Positions 47,205 to 56,991 of a stretch of DNA of 64,000 nt are shown here, one piece after another. The notes under the pieces were generated by a model. The model searched no databases. It was not told the origin of the DNA and saw only the letters and a program-made list of their open reading frames with translations. Source of the stretch: Streptomyces diastatochromogenes (GTDB taxonomy: Bacteria > Actinomycetota > Actinomycetes > Streptomycetales > Streptomycetaceae); NCBI GenBank assembly GCA_026913215.1, contig JAPTYK010000001.1:1612001-1676000 (forward strand), written 5' to 3'. Position 1 is the first letter of the stretch. The number at the start of each line of letters is the position of its first letter. The position numbers and the translations under genes were made by a program.

Positions 47205-48194
47205 TCAGCCGCCGATGGCTGACATCGGGCGCTCGGGCTGGAGGAAGCTCGGGTCGTCGAGGCCGGAGCCGGCCTTCTTGCCCCACATGGCCTTCTTCCA
47301 GAGCTCCGCGACCGTGCTGTCCGGGGCGTCCGAGCGCAGCGCGGCCCGCAGGTCCGTCTCCTCGGTGGCGAAGAGGCAGGTGCGCACCTGACCGTCGGCG
47401 GTGAGCCGGGTGCGGTCGCAGGCCCGGCAGAACGGGCGGGTGACGGAGGCGATGACGCCGACCGTGTGGGGTCCGCCGTCGACCGTCCAGCGCTCGGCGG
47501 GCGCCGAGCCGCGCTCCTCGGAGCCTTCCGGCGTCAGGGTGAAGCGGGTGCGCAGCGACTCCAGGATGTCCCCGGCGGTGATCATGCCGTCGCGCTTCCA
47601 GCCGTGCTGGGCGTCCAGGGGCATCTGCTCGATGAAGCGGAGCTCGTATCCCTCCCGGATCGCCCAGGCGAGGAGGTCGGGGGCCTCGTCGGCGTTGAGT
47701 CCGGGCATCAGGACGGCGTTGACCTTGACCGGGGTGAGGCCGGCCTCGCGGGCGGCGGCCATGCCGTCGAGGACGTCCTGGTGGCGGTCGCGCCGGGTGA
47801 GGGTCTTGAAAACCTCGGGGCGCAGGGTGTCGAGGGAGACGTTGACCCGGTCGAGGCCGGCGGCCTTGAGGGCGGCGGCGGTGCGCTTGAGTCCGATGCC
47901 GTTGGTGGTGAGGGACATCCGGGGGCGGGGCTCCAGGGCGGCGCAGCGCTCGACGATCCCGACGAGGCCGGGGCGGAGCAGCGGCTCGCCGCCGGTGAAG
48001 CGGACCTCGGTGACGCCGAGGTCGGTGACGGCGATGCGGATCAGCCGGACGATCTCGTCGTCGGTGAGCAGGTCCGGCTTGGCGAGCCACTGGAGGCCCT
48101 CTTCCGGCATGCAGTACGTACAGCGGAGATTGCAGCGGTCCGTGAGCGAGACGCGCAGGTCGGTGGCCACACGGCCGTAGGTGTCGATGAGCAC
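47205..48194 (-). CDS. moaA: GTP 3',8-cyclase MoaA
   Basis: Radical SAM enzyme for the first step of molybdenum cofactor synthesis. 329 residues. The SAM cluster CNLRCTYC is at about residues 21-28 and the GGEP motif in VRFTGGEPLLRPGL. The second iron-sulfur cluster is in CRACDRTRLTADGQVRTC, and the C-terminal GG tail needed for activity is present (MSAIGG). GTG 48194 begins VLIDTYGRVATDLRVSLTDR. Intact frame. No other mo-cofactor genes are in the window. Confidence 0.96.
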   Translation of the reverse strand: MLIDTYGRVATDLRVSLTDRCNLRCTYCMPEEGLQWLAKPDLLTDDEIVRLIRIAVTDLGVTEVRFTGGEPLLRPGLVGIVERCAALEPRPRMSLTTNGIGLKRTAAALKAAGLDRVNVSLDTLRPEVFKTLTRRDRHQDVLDGMAAAREAGLTPVKVNAVLMPGLNADEAPDLLAWAIREGYELRFIEQMPLDAQHGWKRDGMITAGDILESLRTRFTLTPEGSEERGSAPAERWTVDGGPHTVGVIASVTRPFCRACDRTRLTADGQVRTCLFATEETDLRAALRSDAPDSTVAELWKKAMWGKKAGSGLDDPSFLQPERPMSAIGG

Positions 48195-48348
48195 TGTGGG
48201 CCCCCTCTCCCGGTCTTCCGGATGCGTGTGTTCCCGAGCCTACGTGAGCGCTCGGACAAGGAGCAGGGCAGATTGTCACGAGGACCGGCGAGGCCGCGTC
48301 GTAGAACTCTACGACGCGGCCGTCGGGTGGTGGCGGACCGTGTGCGGC

Positions 48349-49973
48349 TCAGTGCGCTCCGACTCCGGTGAGGGACTTGACCTCCAGTTCCGCGTACTTG
48401 CCCTTGTCCGGCTCCTCCTTGGAGAGGAGCGAGCCGAGCCAGCCGAGCAGGAAGCCGAGCGGGATGGAGACGATGCCGGGGTTCTCCAGGGGAACCAGTA
48501 GAAGTCCACCGTCTTGAACATCGAGGTGGGCTTGCCGGAGACGACCGGGGAGAACAGGACGAGGACGACCGCCGAGACCAGGCCGCCGTAGATCGACCAC
48601 AGGGCGCCCCGGGTGGTGAACCGCTTCCAGAAGAGCGAGTAGAGGATCGTCGGCAGGTTGGCCGAGGCGGCGACCGCGAAGGCGAGGGCGACGAGTCCGG
48701 CGACGTTGAGGTCGCGGGCGAGGGCGCCGAGCGCGATGGAGACGATGCCGATGAGGACGGTCGCCCAGCGGGCGGCCCTCACCTCCTCCTTCTCGGTGGC
48801 CTGTCCGCGGCGGATGACGTTGGCGTAGATGTCGTGCGCGAAGGACGAGGAGGAGGCCAGGGTCAGTCCGGCGACGACGGCGAGGATGGTCGCGAAGGCG
48901 ACGGCGGAGATGACGGCGAGGAGGATCGCGCCGCCGGTGGAGCCCGCTCCGCCGCCGATCTCCAAGGCCGCGAGCGGGGCCGCCGTGTTGCCCGCCTTGT
49001 TGGAGGCGATGATGTCGCTGTTCTTGAGGAGGGCGGCGGCGCCGAAGCCGAGGACGATCGTCATCAGGTAGAAGGCGCCGATGATGCCGATGGCCCAGTT
49101 GACCGACTTACGGGCGGCCTTGGCGGACGGCACCGTGTAGAAGCGGATCAGGATGTGCGGCAGGCCGGCGGTGCCGAGGACGAGGGCGATGCCGAGCGAG
49201 AGGAAGTCCAGCTTGGAGGTGGCGGTGGCGCCGTACTTGAGGCCGGGCTCCAGGAAGGCCGCGCCCTTGCCGCTGTTGGTGGCGGCCGCGCCGAGCAGCT
49301 CCGAGACGTTGAAGTGGAACTTGAGGAGGATGAGGAAGGTGATCAGGAGGGTGCCCGCGATGAGCAGGACCGCCTTGACCATCTGCACCCAGGTGGTGCC
49401 CTTCATGCCGCCGATCGTCACGTACACGATCATCAGGAGGCCGACCAGGGCGACGATCCCGATCTTGCCGCCGTCGCTGGTGATGCCGAGCAGCAGGGAG
49501 ACGAGGACGCCCGCGCCCGCCATCTGGGCGAGCAGGTAGAAGATCGAGACGACGATCGTCGAGGTGCCGGCGGCGGTGCGGACGGGCCGCTGGCGCATCC
49601 GGTAGGCGAGGACGTCGCCCATGGTGAACCGGCCGGAGTTGCGCAGCGGTTCGGCGACCAGGAGCAGGGCGACGAGCCAGGCGACGAGGAAGCCGATCGA
49701 GTACAGGAAGCCGTCGTAGCCGAAGAGGGCGATGGCGCCGGCGATGCCGAGGAAGGACGCGGCGGACATGTAGTCGCCGGAGATCGCCAGGCCGTTCTGG
49801 AAGCCGGTGAACTGGCGTCCGCCGGCGTAGAAGTCGGCGGCGCTGCGGGTCTGGCGGCCGGCCCAGACGGTGATGACGAGGGTGGCGAGGACGAAGGCGC
49901 CGAACAGGGCGATGATCAGGGGCCGGTGCTCGGTGGTGGCGCTGCTCGCCGCGAGCAGGACGGGGGTGCTCAT
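48349..49973 (-). CDS. Sodium:solute symporter, ActP-like (one frameshift)
   Basis: SSS-family membrane transporter of about 541 residues and 13 helices. DFYAGGRQFTGFQNGLAISG in loop 1, SGDYMSAASFLGIAGAIALF, LGTAGLPHILIRFYTVPSAK, and TLASSSSFAHDIYANVIRRG are the family motifs of the acetate/glycolate permease ActP. One base is missing near 48500 so the last 50 residues (NPGIVSIPLGFLLGWLGSLL, SLTGVGAH) are in another frame. It overlaps the DUF485 gene by ATGA, as in the E. coli yjcH-actP pair. Probably takes up acetate or a related monocarboxylate. Confidence 0.9.
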
Positions 49974-50344
49974 GCGTCGCCCTCCATACGGGTTCTGATG
50001 GCCTCGGCCCGGGGGTCGAGCCGGTTCGCCGCGTGCCGCGAGTAGAGCCAGGCGATGAGGAACGTGGTGACGAACTGGCCGAGGCCGAGGACGAGGGCCA
50101 CGTTGATGTTGCCGAAGACCTTGGTGCCCATGAAGCCGCCCGCGTAGTTGGAGAGCAGCACGTACAGCAGGTACCAGGCGATGAAGGCGAGGGTGAGGGG
50201 GAAGGCGAAGGAGCGGTACGTGCGACGCAGTTCGCCGAACTCCGCCCCCTCCTGCACCTCGACGAACTGCTCCGTGGTGGGCGACGCGGGACCGCGGTCG
50301 GTCTCCGTGCCGTTTCTGGGCGGCGGCGGTGCTTCGGTAGCCAC
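49970..50344 (-). CDS. DUF485 membrane protein, ActP partner
   Basis: A small protein of 124 residues with two helices (FAFPLTLAFIAWYLLYVLLS, VALVLGLGQFVTTFLIAWLY) and the family pattern FGELRRTYRSFAFPLT and FGNINVALVLGLGQF. GTG 50344 (VATEAPPPPR) follows GAGGAGAGTCC; a longer TTG form is possible. The DUF485 gene is normally encoded just before ActP and forms a complex or helper with it. Intact frame; stop overlaps the actP start. Confidence 0.9.
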   Translation of the reverse strand: MATEAPPPPRNGTETDRGPASPTTEQFVEVQEGAEFGELRRTYRSFAFPLTLAFIAWYLLYVLLSNYAGGFMGTKVFGNINVALVLGLGQFVTTFLIAWLYSRHAANRLDPRAEAIRTRMEGDA

Positions 50345-50561
50345 GGACTCTCCTCGTGACGCGGGGACGGACGGCTTGGTCAAGGGGGCCTCACCAGCGG
50401 TGTGGGAAGCGGGGCTCCGGGCGGAGCTCCTCCCCTGCCCAACGGCACGGAGCGGGAAGCGAAGCGGTTCACTGTGGAGATTTCTTTGAACATATCTTCA
50501 TGAAGTCTTCTCAACTCATTGAAGGTTCGGGAAGATCAGCGATAGCTTCACTCGTCATGCA

Positions 50562-50592
50562 CCTGTCCGCGCGCAAACCCGCGCGGGGACAG
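50562..50592 (+). promoter_or_regulatory. Hairpin in the subtilase leader
   Basis: ctgtccgcgcg pairs with cgcgcggggacag around an aaac loop with a 2-base bulge, ending 25 bp before the start codon. It may affect translation or mRNA stability. Confidence 0.45.
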
Positions 50593-50617
50593 CACGTACG
50601 GATGATGTGGAGAACCC

Positions 50618-52150
50618 ATGGCTCATCTGGGATCGAGGCGCGGCCGAGCTCTCGCTCTGCCGGTCGGTCTCGCGCTCACGGCCTCGCTCGGCTTCCTCGC
50701 CCCGGCGCCGCCTCCGCCGCGGAACTGAGCGACGCTCCGGCCGCCGTGGCCGCGTTCAGCGGCCCGAAGCTCTCGTACGTCGTCAACGTCGAGGGCGGCC
50801 GCTGGACCGCCGACTCCGTGCGGAAGTCGATCGCCGCCGCGGGCGGCGAGGTGGTCGTCTCGTACGACCGCATAGGCGTGATAGTCGTCCACTCGCAGAA
50901 CCCCGAGTTCGCGAAGACGATCCGGCAGGCGCGCGGCGTCGTGTCGGCCGGTGCGACCCGTACCGCCCCGCTCTCCGTCCAGTCCGACGACGCCGTCGAC
51001 GAGGGCGCGCAGACGCTGTCCGCCGCCGAGGCGAAGGCGGCGCGGCCGCCGCCACGGACGGTCAGGACCCGCTGGAGCCCCTGCAGTGGGACCTCCCGGC
51101 GATCAAGGCCGACAAGGCGCACAAGAAGAACCTCGGCAGCAGCAAGGTCACCGTCGGCATCATCGACACGGGCGTCGACGACACCCACCCGGACCTGGCG
51201 CCGAACTTCGACGCCTCCAAGTCCGCCAACTGCGTGACCGGCGTGGCGGACACCACCGCCGGCTCCTGGCGTCCGAACAAGGGCGAGAGCGACCACGGCA
51301 CGCACGTCGCCGGCACCATCGGCGCCGCCAAGAACGGCATCGGCATCACCGGTGTCGCGCCGGGCGTGAAGCTCGCCGGCATCAAGGTGGCGAACCCGGA
51401 CGGCTTCTTCTACACCGAGTCCGTGGTCTGCGGCTTCGTGTGGGCGGCCGATCACGGCATCGACATCACGAACAACAGCTACTACACCGACCCGTGGATG
51501 TTCGCCTGCAAGAACGACGAGGACCAGAAGGCCCTCATCGAGGCGGTCACCCGCGCGACCCGGTACGCGGAGAAGAAGGGCACGGTCAACGTCGCCGCGG
51601 CCGGCAACTCCAAGTTCGACCTGGCGGCCGACACGATCACGGACACCAGCAGCCCGAACGACACCACGCCCGTCCCCCGTGACATCGACCCCAAGGAGTG
51701 CTTCGACTACCCGTCGATGCTGCCGGGCGTCGTGACGGTCTCCGCGACCGGCGCCAAGGGCCTCAAGGCGTCCTACTCCAACTACGGTCTCGGCGTCATC
51801 GACGTCGCCGCCCCGGCGGTGACCGCACCGAGTACCAGACCCCGGACGCCCCGGCGGTCAACGGCCGCATCCTGTCGACCACGGTCGACGGCGGCTACAA
51901 CTACAAGGCCGGTACGTCGATGGCGTCCCCGCACGCCGCCGGTGTGCTCGCGCTGCTGAAGTCGACGCACCCGCACGCCAGCCCGGCCGCGCTGAAGGCC
52001 CTGCTGTACGCGCAGGCCGACGACCGCGCCTGCACCAACCCGTACGACATCGACGGCGACGGCAAGATCGACGCCGTCTGCGAGGGCGGCAAGAACAAGA
52101 ACGGCTTCTACGGAGCCGGTCTGATCGACGCCCTGGACGCCGTGAAGTAA
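50618..52150 (+). CDS. Secreted S8 (subtilisin-like) serine protease (frameshifted)
   Basis: Exported subtilase of about 511 residues. Signal peptide RALALPVGLALTASLGFLAP with a likely cleavage after GAASA. Propeptide region SYVVNVEGGRWTADSVRKSI up to about residue 125. Catalytic Asp in VGIIDTGVDDTHPDLAPNFD, His in DHGTHVAGTIGAAKNGIGIT, Asn in TVNVAAAGN, Ser in AGTSMASPHAAG. An insertion with Cys (DPWMFACKNDEDQKA, DPKECFDYPSMLPG) may hold a disulfide. Breaks near 50706, 51045 and 51825 disrupt the frame. The C-terminus ends GAGLIDALDAVK, typical. Extracellular protein degradation or development-linked proteolysis. Confidence 0.93.
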
Positions 52151-52166
52151 GCGGTACCCCGTGAGG

Positions 52167-52200
52167 AGGGCCCCGGTGTGGTGCGCCACACCGGGGCCCT
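52167..52200 (+). terminator. Hairpin terminator after the subtilase gene
   Basis: Perfect 15-bp stem agggccccggtgtgg with the 4-base loop tgcg, followed by tcgcg. Confidence 0.88.
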
Positions 52201-52230
52201 TCGCGTGGCACTGAGTGCCACACTGCGGTC

Positions 52231-53526
52231 ATGGACAACACAGTGCGCACGGGTACGGAGTTGTTGTGGTCGGCCCTGGGCGGCGATCCCGCCCTCGTCG
52301 ACCGCGTGGAGTACGGCGGGGTCTCGGGGCTGCTGCCCGCGCGGCTGCCGGTGATGGACCTGGCGCGGGGCGCGGTCGCGGCCTGCTCGCTCGCCGCGGT
52401 GGAGCACGCGGGGCTCCAGGGCCGGTGCGGGTGGACGACGGGGCCGTCGCCACCGCCTTCGTGAGCGAGCGCCACCTGCGGGTCGACGGGCGCGAGCCGG
52501 TGAACTTCGCGCCCCTCTCGCGGTTCTGGCGGGCGGCCGACGGCTGGGTCCGTACGCACGCCAACTACCCGCGGCACAAGGCGGCGCTGCTCGCGGCGCT
52601 GGGCGCGGAGGACTCCGTGGAGGCCGTCGCGGCGGCGATCGGGAGCGGAAGGCCGTCGAGGTCGAGACGGCGGTGTACGGGGCCGGGGGCCTGGCCGTCG
52701 CGCTGCGCACGCCCGAGGAGTGGGCGGCGGGCGAGCAGGGCCGGGAGGTGGCGGCGCGTCCGCTGCTGACCCGGGAGCGGCTCGACGACGCGGCGCCCCG
52801 GGCGGCGGCCGGACGCCCGTTGCGGGTCCTGGACCTGACCCGGGTGCTCGCCGGGCCCGTCGCGACCCGGACGCTCGCGCTGCTCGGCGCGGACGTGCTG
52901 CGGATCGACCCGCCGGGCAATCCGGAACTGCCGGACCTGCACGCGGACACGTGCGTCGGCAAGCGGACGTCCGCGCTGGACCTGGACCGGCCGTCGGACC
53001 GGCGGACCTTCGACGAACTCCTCGACGCGGCCGACGTGCTGGTGACCGGCTACCGGCCGGGCGCGCTCGACCGGTTCGGCCTGGAGCGGCCGGGCCTGGT
53101 GACGGCCCGGATCTCCGCCTGGGGCGACTACGGGCCGTGGGCCGGGCGGCGCGGCTTCGACTCCCTGGTGCAGGTGGCGACGGGGATCGCGGTCGTCGAG
53201 GGCTCGGCCTCGGAGCCCGGCGCGCTGCCCTCCCAGGCGCTGGACCACGGCACGGGCTATCTGCTCGCGGCGGCGGTGCTGCGCTCCTGACGGAGCAGCG
53301 GACGGAGGGCGGCAGCCGTCTCGTCCGCCTGGCGCTGGCGCAGACGGGCCACTGGCTGACCGGGACGCTGCCGCGGTACGAGCCGGAGCGGTACCTCGCC
53401 GCGTCGGAGGGGCCGCTGGGGCGGCTGCGGCACGCGCTGTCGCCGGTGGCGTACGAGGGCGGGCGGCGTCCTGGTCCCGGCCCCGGGCGTCGCGGGGCGG
53501 ACGCGCCGGAGTGGGGCGGGGCCTGA
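52231..53526 (+). CDS. Family III (CaiB/BaiF) CoA-transferase-like protein (frameshifted)
   Basis: CaiB/BaiF-type CoA-transferase, probably cytosolic. The N-terminal half reads MDNTVRTGTELLWSALGGDP, GGVSGLLPARLPVMDLARGA. The conserved core has PLRVLDLTRVLAGPVATRTL, LGADVLRIDPPGNPELPDLH and FDELLDAADVLVTGYRPGAL. The family Asp (nucleophile region) falls near LHADTCVGKRTSALDL, where GKRS is replaced by GKRT. Breaks near 52425, 52645, 53287 and 53465 divide it. About 430 residues restored. It follows the protease after a terminator, so it is a separate transcript. CoA donor and acceptor unknown. Confidence 0.83.
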
Positions 53527-53532
53527 GGGGCG

Positions 53533-53559
53533 GGGCGGGGCCGGGGCCGGGCCCCGCCC
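53533..53559. terminator. GC-only hairpin between convergent genes
   Basis: 9-bp stem gggcggggc/gccccgccc around a 9-base loop between the CoA-transferase and alcohol dehydrogenase stops. Confidence 0.6.
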
Positions 53560-53567
53560 GGTGTGCC

Positions 53568-54610
53568 CTACGGCTTGACCAGGACCTTCAGGGCCGTGCG
53601 GTCGTCCATGGCCCTGTAGCCGTCGGGGACTCCGGCCAGGCCCACGGTCAGGTCGAAGACCGGGGACGGGTCGATGGCGCCGGACAGGACGTCCGGGAGG
53701 AGTTCCGGGATGTAGGCGCGGACGGGGGCGACGCCGCCGCGCAGCGCGATGTTGCGGTCGAACATGACGGAGAGGTCGAGGCCGGTGCCGCTGCCGTGCG
53801 GGACGCCGACGTAGCCGATGGAGCCGCCGTCACGGGTGATGCCCACGGCCGTGCGCATCGACTGCTCCGTGCCGACGGCCTCGATGACGGCGTGCGCGCC
53901 CTGGCCGCCCGTGAGCTCGCGGACGGCGGCCTCGGCGGCCTCGCCGCGCTCGGCAACGACGTCGGTGGCGCCGAAGGCGCGGGCGATGTCGGTGCGGGCG
54001 GTGTGCCGGCCGAGCGCGATGATCCGCTCGGCGCCGAGCCGCTTGGCGGCGAGGACGCCGCACTGAGCCGACGGCCCCGTCGCCGACGACGGCGACGGTG
54101 GAGCCCTGGTGACGCCCGCGCCGAGGGCCGCGTGGTGTCCGGTGCCCATGACGTCGGAGAGGGCGAGCAGCGCGGTCAGGAGCCGGTCGTCGGAGGCGGC
54201 GTCGGCGGGGAGCTTGACGAGGGTGCCGTCGGCGAAGGGGACGCGGACGGCCTCGCCCTGGCCGCCGTCGGAGCCGACCGAGCCCCAGAAACCGCCGCGC
54301 GGGCAGGAGGTCTGGAGGCCCTCGGCGCAGTACTCGCAGGTGCCGTCGGACCAGACGAAGGGGCGACGACGAGGTCGCCGGCGGTGAAGCCGGTGACCTC
54401 GGAGCCGGCCGCCTCGACGACGCCGAGGAACTCGTGGCCGATGCGCTGGCCGGGCTGCCGGGCGGACTCGCCGCGGTAGGCCCACAGGTCGCTGCCGCAG
54501 ATGCAGGCGCGCAGGACCCGCAGGACGACGTCCGTGGGCTCCTGGATCACCGGGTCGGGCACGTCCTCCACGCGCATGTCGAACGGGGCGTGGATGGTGG
54601 TGGCGCGCAT
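53568..54610 (-). CDS. Zinc-dependent alcohol dehydrogenase (frameshifted)
   Basis: Medium-chain dehydrogenase of about 348 residues. Catalytic zinc ligands in RACICGSDLWAYRGE (C37) and GQRIGHEFLGVVE; the structural zinc loop is CEYCAEGLQTSCPRGG. The NAD(P) Rossmann region VAVVGDGAVGLCGVLAAKRL is scrambled by breaks near 54100 and 54070, with another break near 54360. It ends DDRTALKVLVKP. ATG 54610 reads MRATTIHAPFDMRVED. It lies 18 bp downstream of the lysoplasmalogenase gene, so it is probably the third gene of that operon and may reduce or oxidise the fatty aldehydes made upstream. Confidence 0.88.
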
Positions 54611-54628
54611 GGGGGGCGGTCCTTGCTG

Positions 54629-55259
54629 TCAGACGGTTGTACGACGTTCACCGTACATCGCGCGGAGCGTTCCCGCCGTCAGCAGGTACTGCGCCGCGAT
54701 GTAGGTCAGCATGACCCAGAAGTCGGGCGCCGGCAGCTGGGGCCAGTCGGCGACGCCGGTGGCGATGAGGGTGTCGGACAGCAGGAAGAGGGCGCCGCCG
54801 AGGCCGGCCAGGGGTCCGAGGGCGCTGGAGCGGTAGGCCATGGCGGTGAGCAGCAGGGAGTATCCGGCGACGGGGACGCGCAGGTCGGCGGGGAGGTCGG
54901 GCCAGAGGAGCACGACGGTGGTGAGGAGCGCGGCCGCGTACAGGGCTCCGAGCGCCGGGGACGTCCGCCGGCGCCCGAAGAGGACCAGGTAGCAGACGTG
55001 TCCGGCGGCGAAGGAGCCCATGCCGACGAGGAAGGCCCAGTCGGCGTCGGAGAGCAGGAAGACGTCGCCGCCCCAGCCGAGCAGGAGCGCGGCGATGAGC
55101 GTCCTGGGGCGCCCCGGGTGGCGGCGTACGCGGCGAGCAGCGGCATCAGGAGCGGTTTGGCGATCTGGTGGCCGAGGTCGGCGCCGGCGAGCAGGGAGGC
55201 GAGGTCGACGGCGGCGGCGAGGAGGAAGGCGCCGAACAGGGTTCGGGAGGGGTGGTCAC
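54629..55259 (-). CDS. YhhN/TMEM86-family lysoplasmalogenase (frameshifted)
   Basis: Integral membrane hydrolase that cleaves the vinyl-ether bond of lysoplasmalogens to a fatty aldehyde and a glycerophospholipid head. The protein of about 210 residues has seven to eight hydrophobic segments (DLPADLRVPVAGYSLLLTAM, ALGPLAGLGGALFLLSDTLI, PDFWVMLTYIAAQYLLTAGT). GTG 55259 overlaps the stop of the hydroxylase gene (GTGA), showing coupled translation. Breaks near 55240 and 55115 affect the N-terminal third. It is followed 18 bp on by the alcohol dehydrogenase. The family assignment rests on the hydrophobic pattern and the LLSD/PAPDFWVMLTY motifs. Confidence 0.82.
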
Positions 55260-56137
55260 GCGGCGGGCTCCGGAGCGGTCTGGTCGTGGGGTGCGGTGGT
55301 GCGGGCCTCCGGCTGCCAGCCGGGCCCGCGGAAGACGCGTCCGGCTCGTTCGCGCCAGCCGTGCGCGGCGCGCAGGTCGCGGGCGATGGCGGCGTACTCG
55401 TGGGTGGCGACGCGGAGCGGGTTGTAGGTCTCGATGTTCTTGGTGAGCCCGTAGACGGGCCGCTCGGTCTCGCCGGTCCAGGAGCCGAACATCCGGTCCC
55501 AGACGATCAGGATCCCGCCGAAGTTGCGGTCCAGGTAGCCGCCCTGGGAGGCGTGGTGGACGCGGTGGTGCGAGGGGGTGTTGAGGACGTACTCGAAGGG
55601 GCGGGGCAGCCGGTCGACGCGCTCGGTGTGGATCCAGAACTGGTAGACGAGGTTGACCGAGTGGCAGAAGGCGACGGCGGCCGGGTGGACGCCGAGGGCG
55701 ATCATCGGCAGGTAGAACGGCCAGCCCGTCACATTGGTCCACGGCTGGCGCAGGGCGGTGGAGAGGTTGAACTTCCGGCTGCTGTGGTGGACGACGTGGC
55801 AGGCCCAGAGGACGCGGACGACGTGGTGTCCGCGGTGCTGCCAGTAGTAGAGGAAGTCCTGCGCGAGCAGCATGAGCGGGACCGTCCACCAGAGGACGGG
55901 GACGCGGAGCGGGGTCAGCTCGTAGAGGGCCGTGGAGATCGCCACGATCGGGATCTTCCACAGCGCGTCGACGACGAGGCTCCCCAGCCCCATGCCGATG
56001 CTGGTGACGGCGTCCCTGGCCTCGTAGCCGGCGGCGTCCTCGTCGGGGTGGATCCGGTGGAGGACCATCTCCAGGGCCGTGAGCAGGACGAACGCCGGTA
56101 TGGACCAGAGCACGACATCGGGCAGGTTCGGCGACAT
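55256..56137 (-). CDS. Alkylglycerol-monooxygenase-like fatty acid hydroxylase
   Basis: Integral membrane di-iron oxygenase (PF04116), 293 residues. The eight-His cluster: HRGHH at 101-105, HVVHH at 114-118, H159/H170 and HHRVHH at 190-195. The stretch HHSSRKFNLSTALRQ closely matches the HHSSEDYNLSTALRQ-type block I know from animal alkylglycerol monooxygenase (TMEM195), rather than from sterol desaturases. NFGGILIVWDRMFGSWTGET is likewise typical. It is first in an operon with the lysoplasmalogenase and dehydrogenase. If AGMO-like, it opens ether bonds of alkylglycerols to aldehyde and glycerol. The pterin needed by AGMO is not explained here. Intact frame. Confidence 0.86.
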   Translation of the reverse strand: MSPNLPDVVLWSIPAFVLLTALEMVLHRIHPDEDAAGYEARDAVTSIGMGLGSLVVDALWKIPIVAISTALYELTPLRVPVLWWTVPLMLLAQDFLYYWQHRGHHVVRVLWACHVVHHSSRKFNLSTALRQPWTNVTGWPFYLPMIALGVHPAAVAFCHSVNLVYQFWIHTERVDRLPRPFEYVLNTPSHHRVHHASQGGYLDRNFGGILIVWDRMFGSWTGETERPVYGLTKNIETYNPLRVATHEYAAIARDLRAAHGWRERAGRVFRGPGWQPEARTTAPHDQTAPEPAA

Positions 56138-56182
56138 GTCGACGACGGTAGAGGCGGGGGGCGCACGCGACTAGACGTGATT

Positions 56183-56196
56183 ACTTACAAGTAAGT
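56183..56196 (-). promoter_or_regulatory. Palindrome in the promoter of the lipid operon
   Basis: acttac-aa-gtaagt, 46 bp upstream of the hydroxylase ATG, in the 104-bp gap before the VIT1 gene. TetR-family repressors of lipid genes often use such TTACnnGTAA-like sites. The adjacent TTACTTACAA also extends it. Confidence 0.5.
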
Positions 56197-56241
56197 GAGA
56201 CGGCTTGTCAGCAAGCTTTGGAAGGTCCCGACAAGGCGTCC

Positions 56242-56967
56242 CTAGACCCCCGCCGCCCCCAGCAGCGACCCCGCGCCGTACGTGACCGCCATCGCGAGGG
56301 CGCCGCCCGCCGCGTTGCGCAGGATCGCGGGGGCCTTGGGGGCGTTGCCGAGGCGGGCGCTCCACCAGCCGGTGAGGACGAGGGCGGCGAGGACGGAGAG
56401 GACCGTGATCCAGAGGCGGGCGGAGGGCGGCGGGAGGACGATCGCGAGGAGCGGGAGCAGGGCGCCGACGGTGAAGGCGAGGAAGCTGGCGCCGGCCGCG
56501 TGCCAGGGGTTGGTGAGGGCGTCGGGGTCGATGCCCAGCTCCACGCGCGCGTGGGCGCGCAGCGCGTCGCGGGCGGTGAGCTGTTCGGCGGCCTCGCGGG
56601 CCACCTCCGGGGAGAGGCCGCGGGCGGCGAGCAGGCCGGTCAGTTCGGCGAGTTCGGCCTCCGGCCGCTCGCGCAGTTCGCGCTTCTCCTGGGCCAGCGC
56701 GGCCCGCTCGGAGTCGCGCTGGCTGGAGACCGAGACGTACTCCCCCGCCGCCATCGACATCGAGCCGGCGAGCAGCCCCGAGAGGCCGGCCGTGAGCAGG
56801 GCGGCCCGGTCCTCGGTGGCGCCGGCGACGCCGACGACGAGGCCCGCGGTGGAGACGACGCCGTCGTTGGCTCCGAGCACGGCGGCCCGGAGCCAGTTGA
56901 GACGGGAGCCGAGGCCGCCGCCGTGAGCCTCGTCGTGTGCTTCGTCCGGTACGGGGGGTGATGTCAC
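56242..56967 (-). CDS. VIT1/CCC1-family membrane transporter
   Basis: A 241-residue membrane protein of the vacuolar iron transporter family. The N-terminal helix GSRLNWLRAAVLGANDGVVS has the family GANDG motif. GVAGATEDRAALLTAGLSGL and SMSMAAGEYVSVSSQRDSER form the first metal region, and the last helices read WHAAGASFLAFTVGALLPLL and AAGGALAMAVTYGAGSLLGA. It probably moves iron or manganese. Located 24 bp after the first amidohydrolase stop on the same strand, so possibly the last gene of that operon. Intact frame. Confidence 0.9.
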   Translation of the reverse strand: MTSPPVPDEAHDEAHGGGLGSRLNWLRAAVLGANDGVVSTAGLVVGVAGATEDRAALLTAGLSGLLAGSMSMAAGEYVSVSSQRDSERAALAQEKRELRERPEAELAELTGLLAARGLSPEVAREAAEQLTARDALRAHARVELGIDPDALTNPWHAAGASFLAFTVGALLPLLAIVLPPPSARLWITVLSVLAALVLTGWWSARLGNAPKAPAILRNAAGGALAMAVTYGAGSLLGAAGV

Positions 56968-56991
56968 GTCAGGAGGGTCGCACCCGGCGGC

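Noticed and set aside
55256..56137. Sterol C-5 desaturase
   Set aside because: Same superfamily, but the HHSSRKFNLSTALRQ block and the lysoplasmalogenase neighbour fit the alkylglycerol monooxygenase type better.
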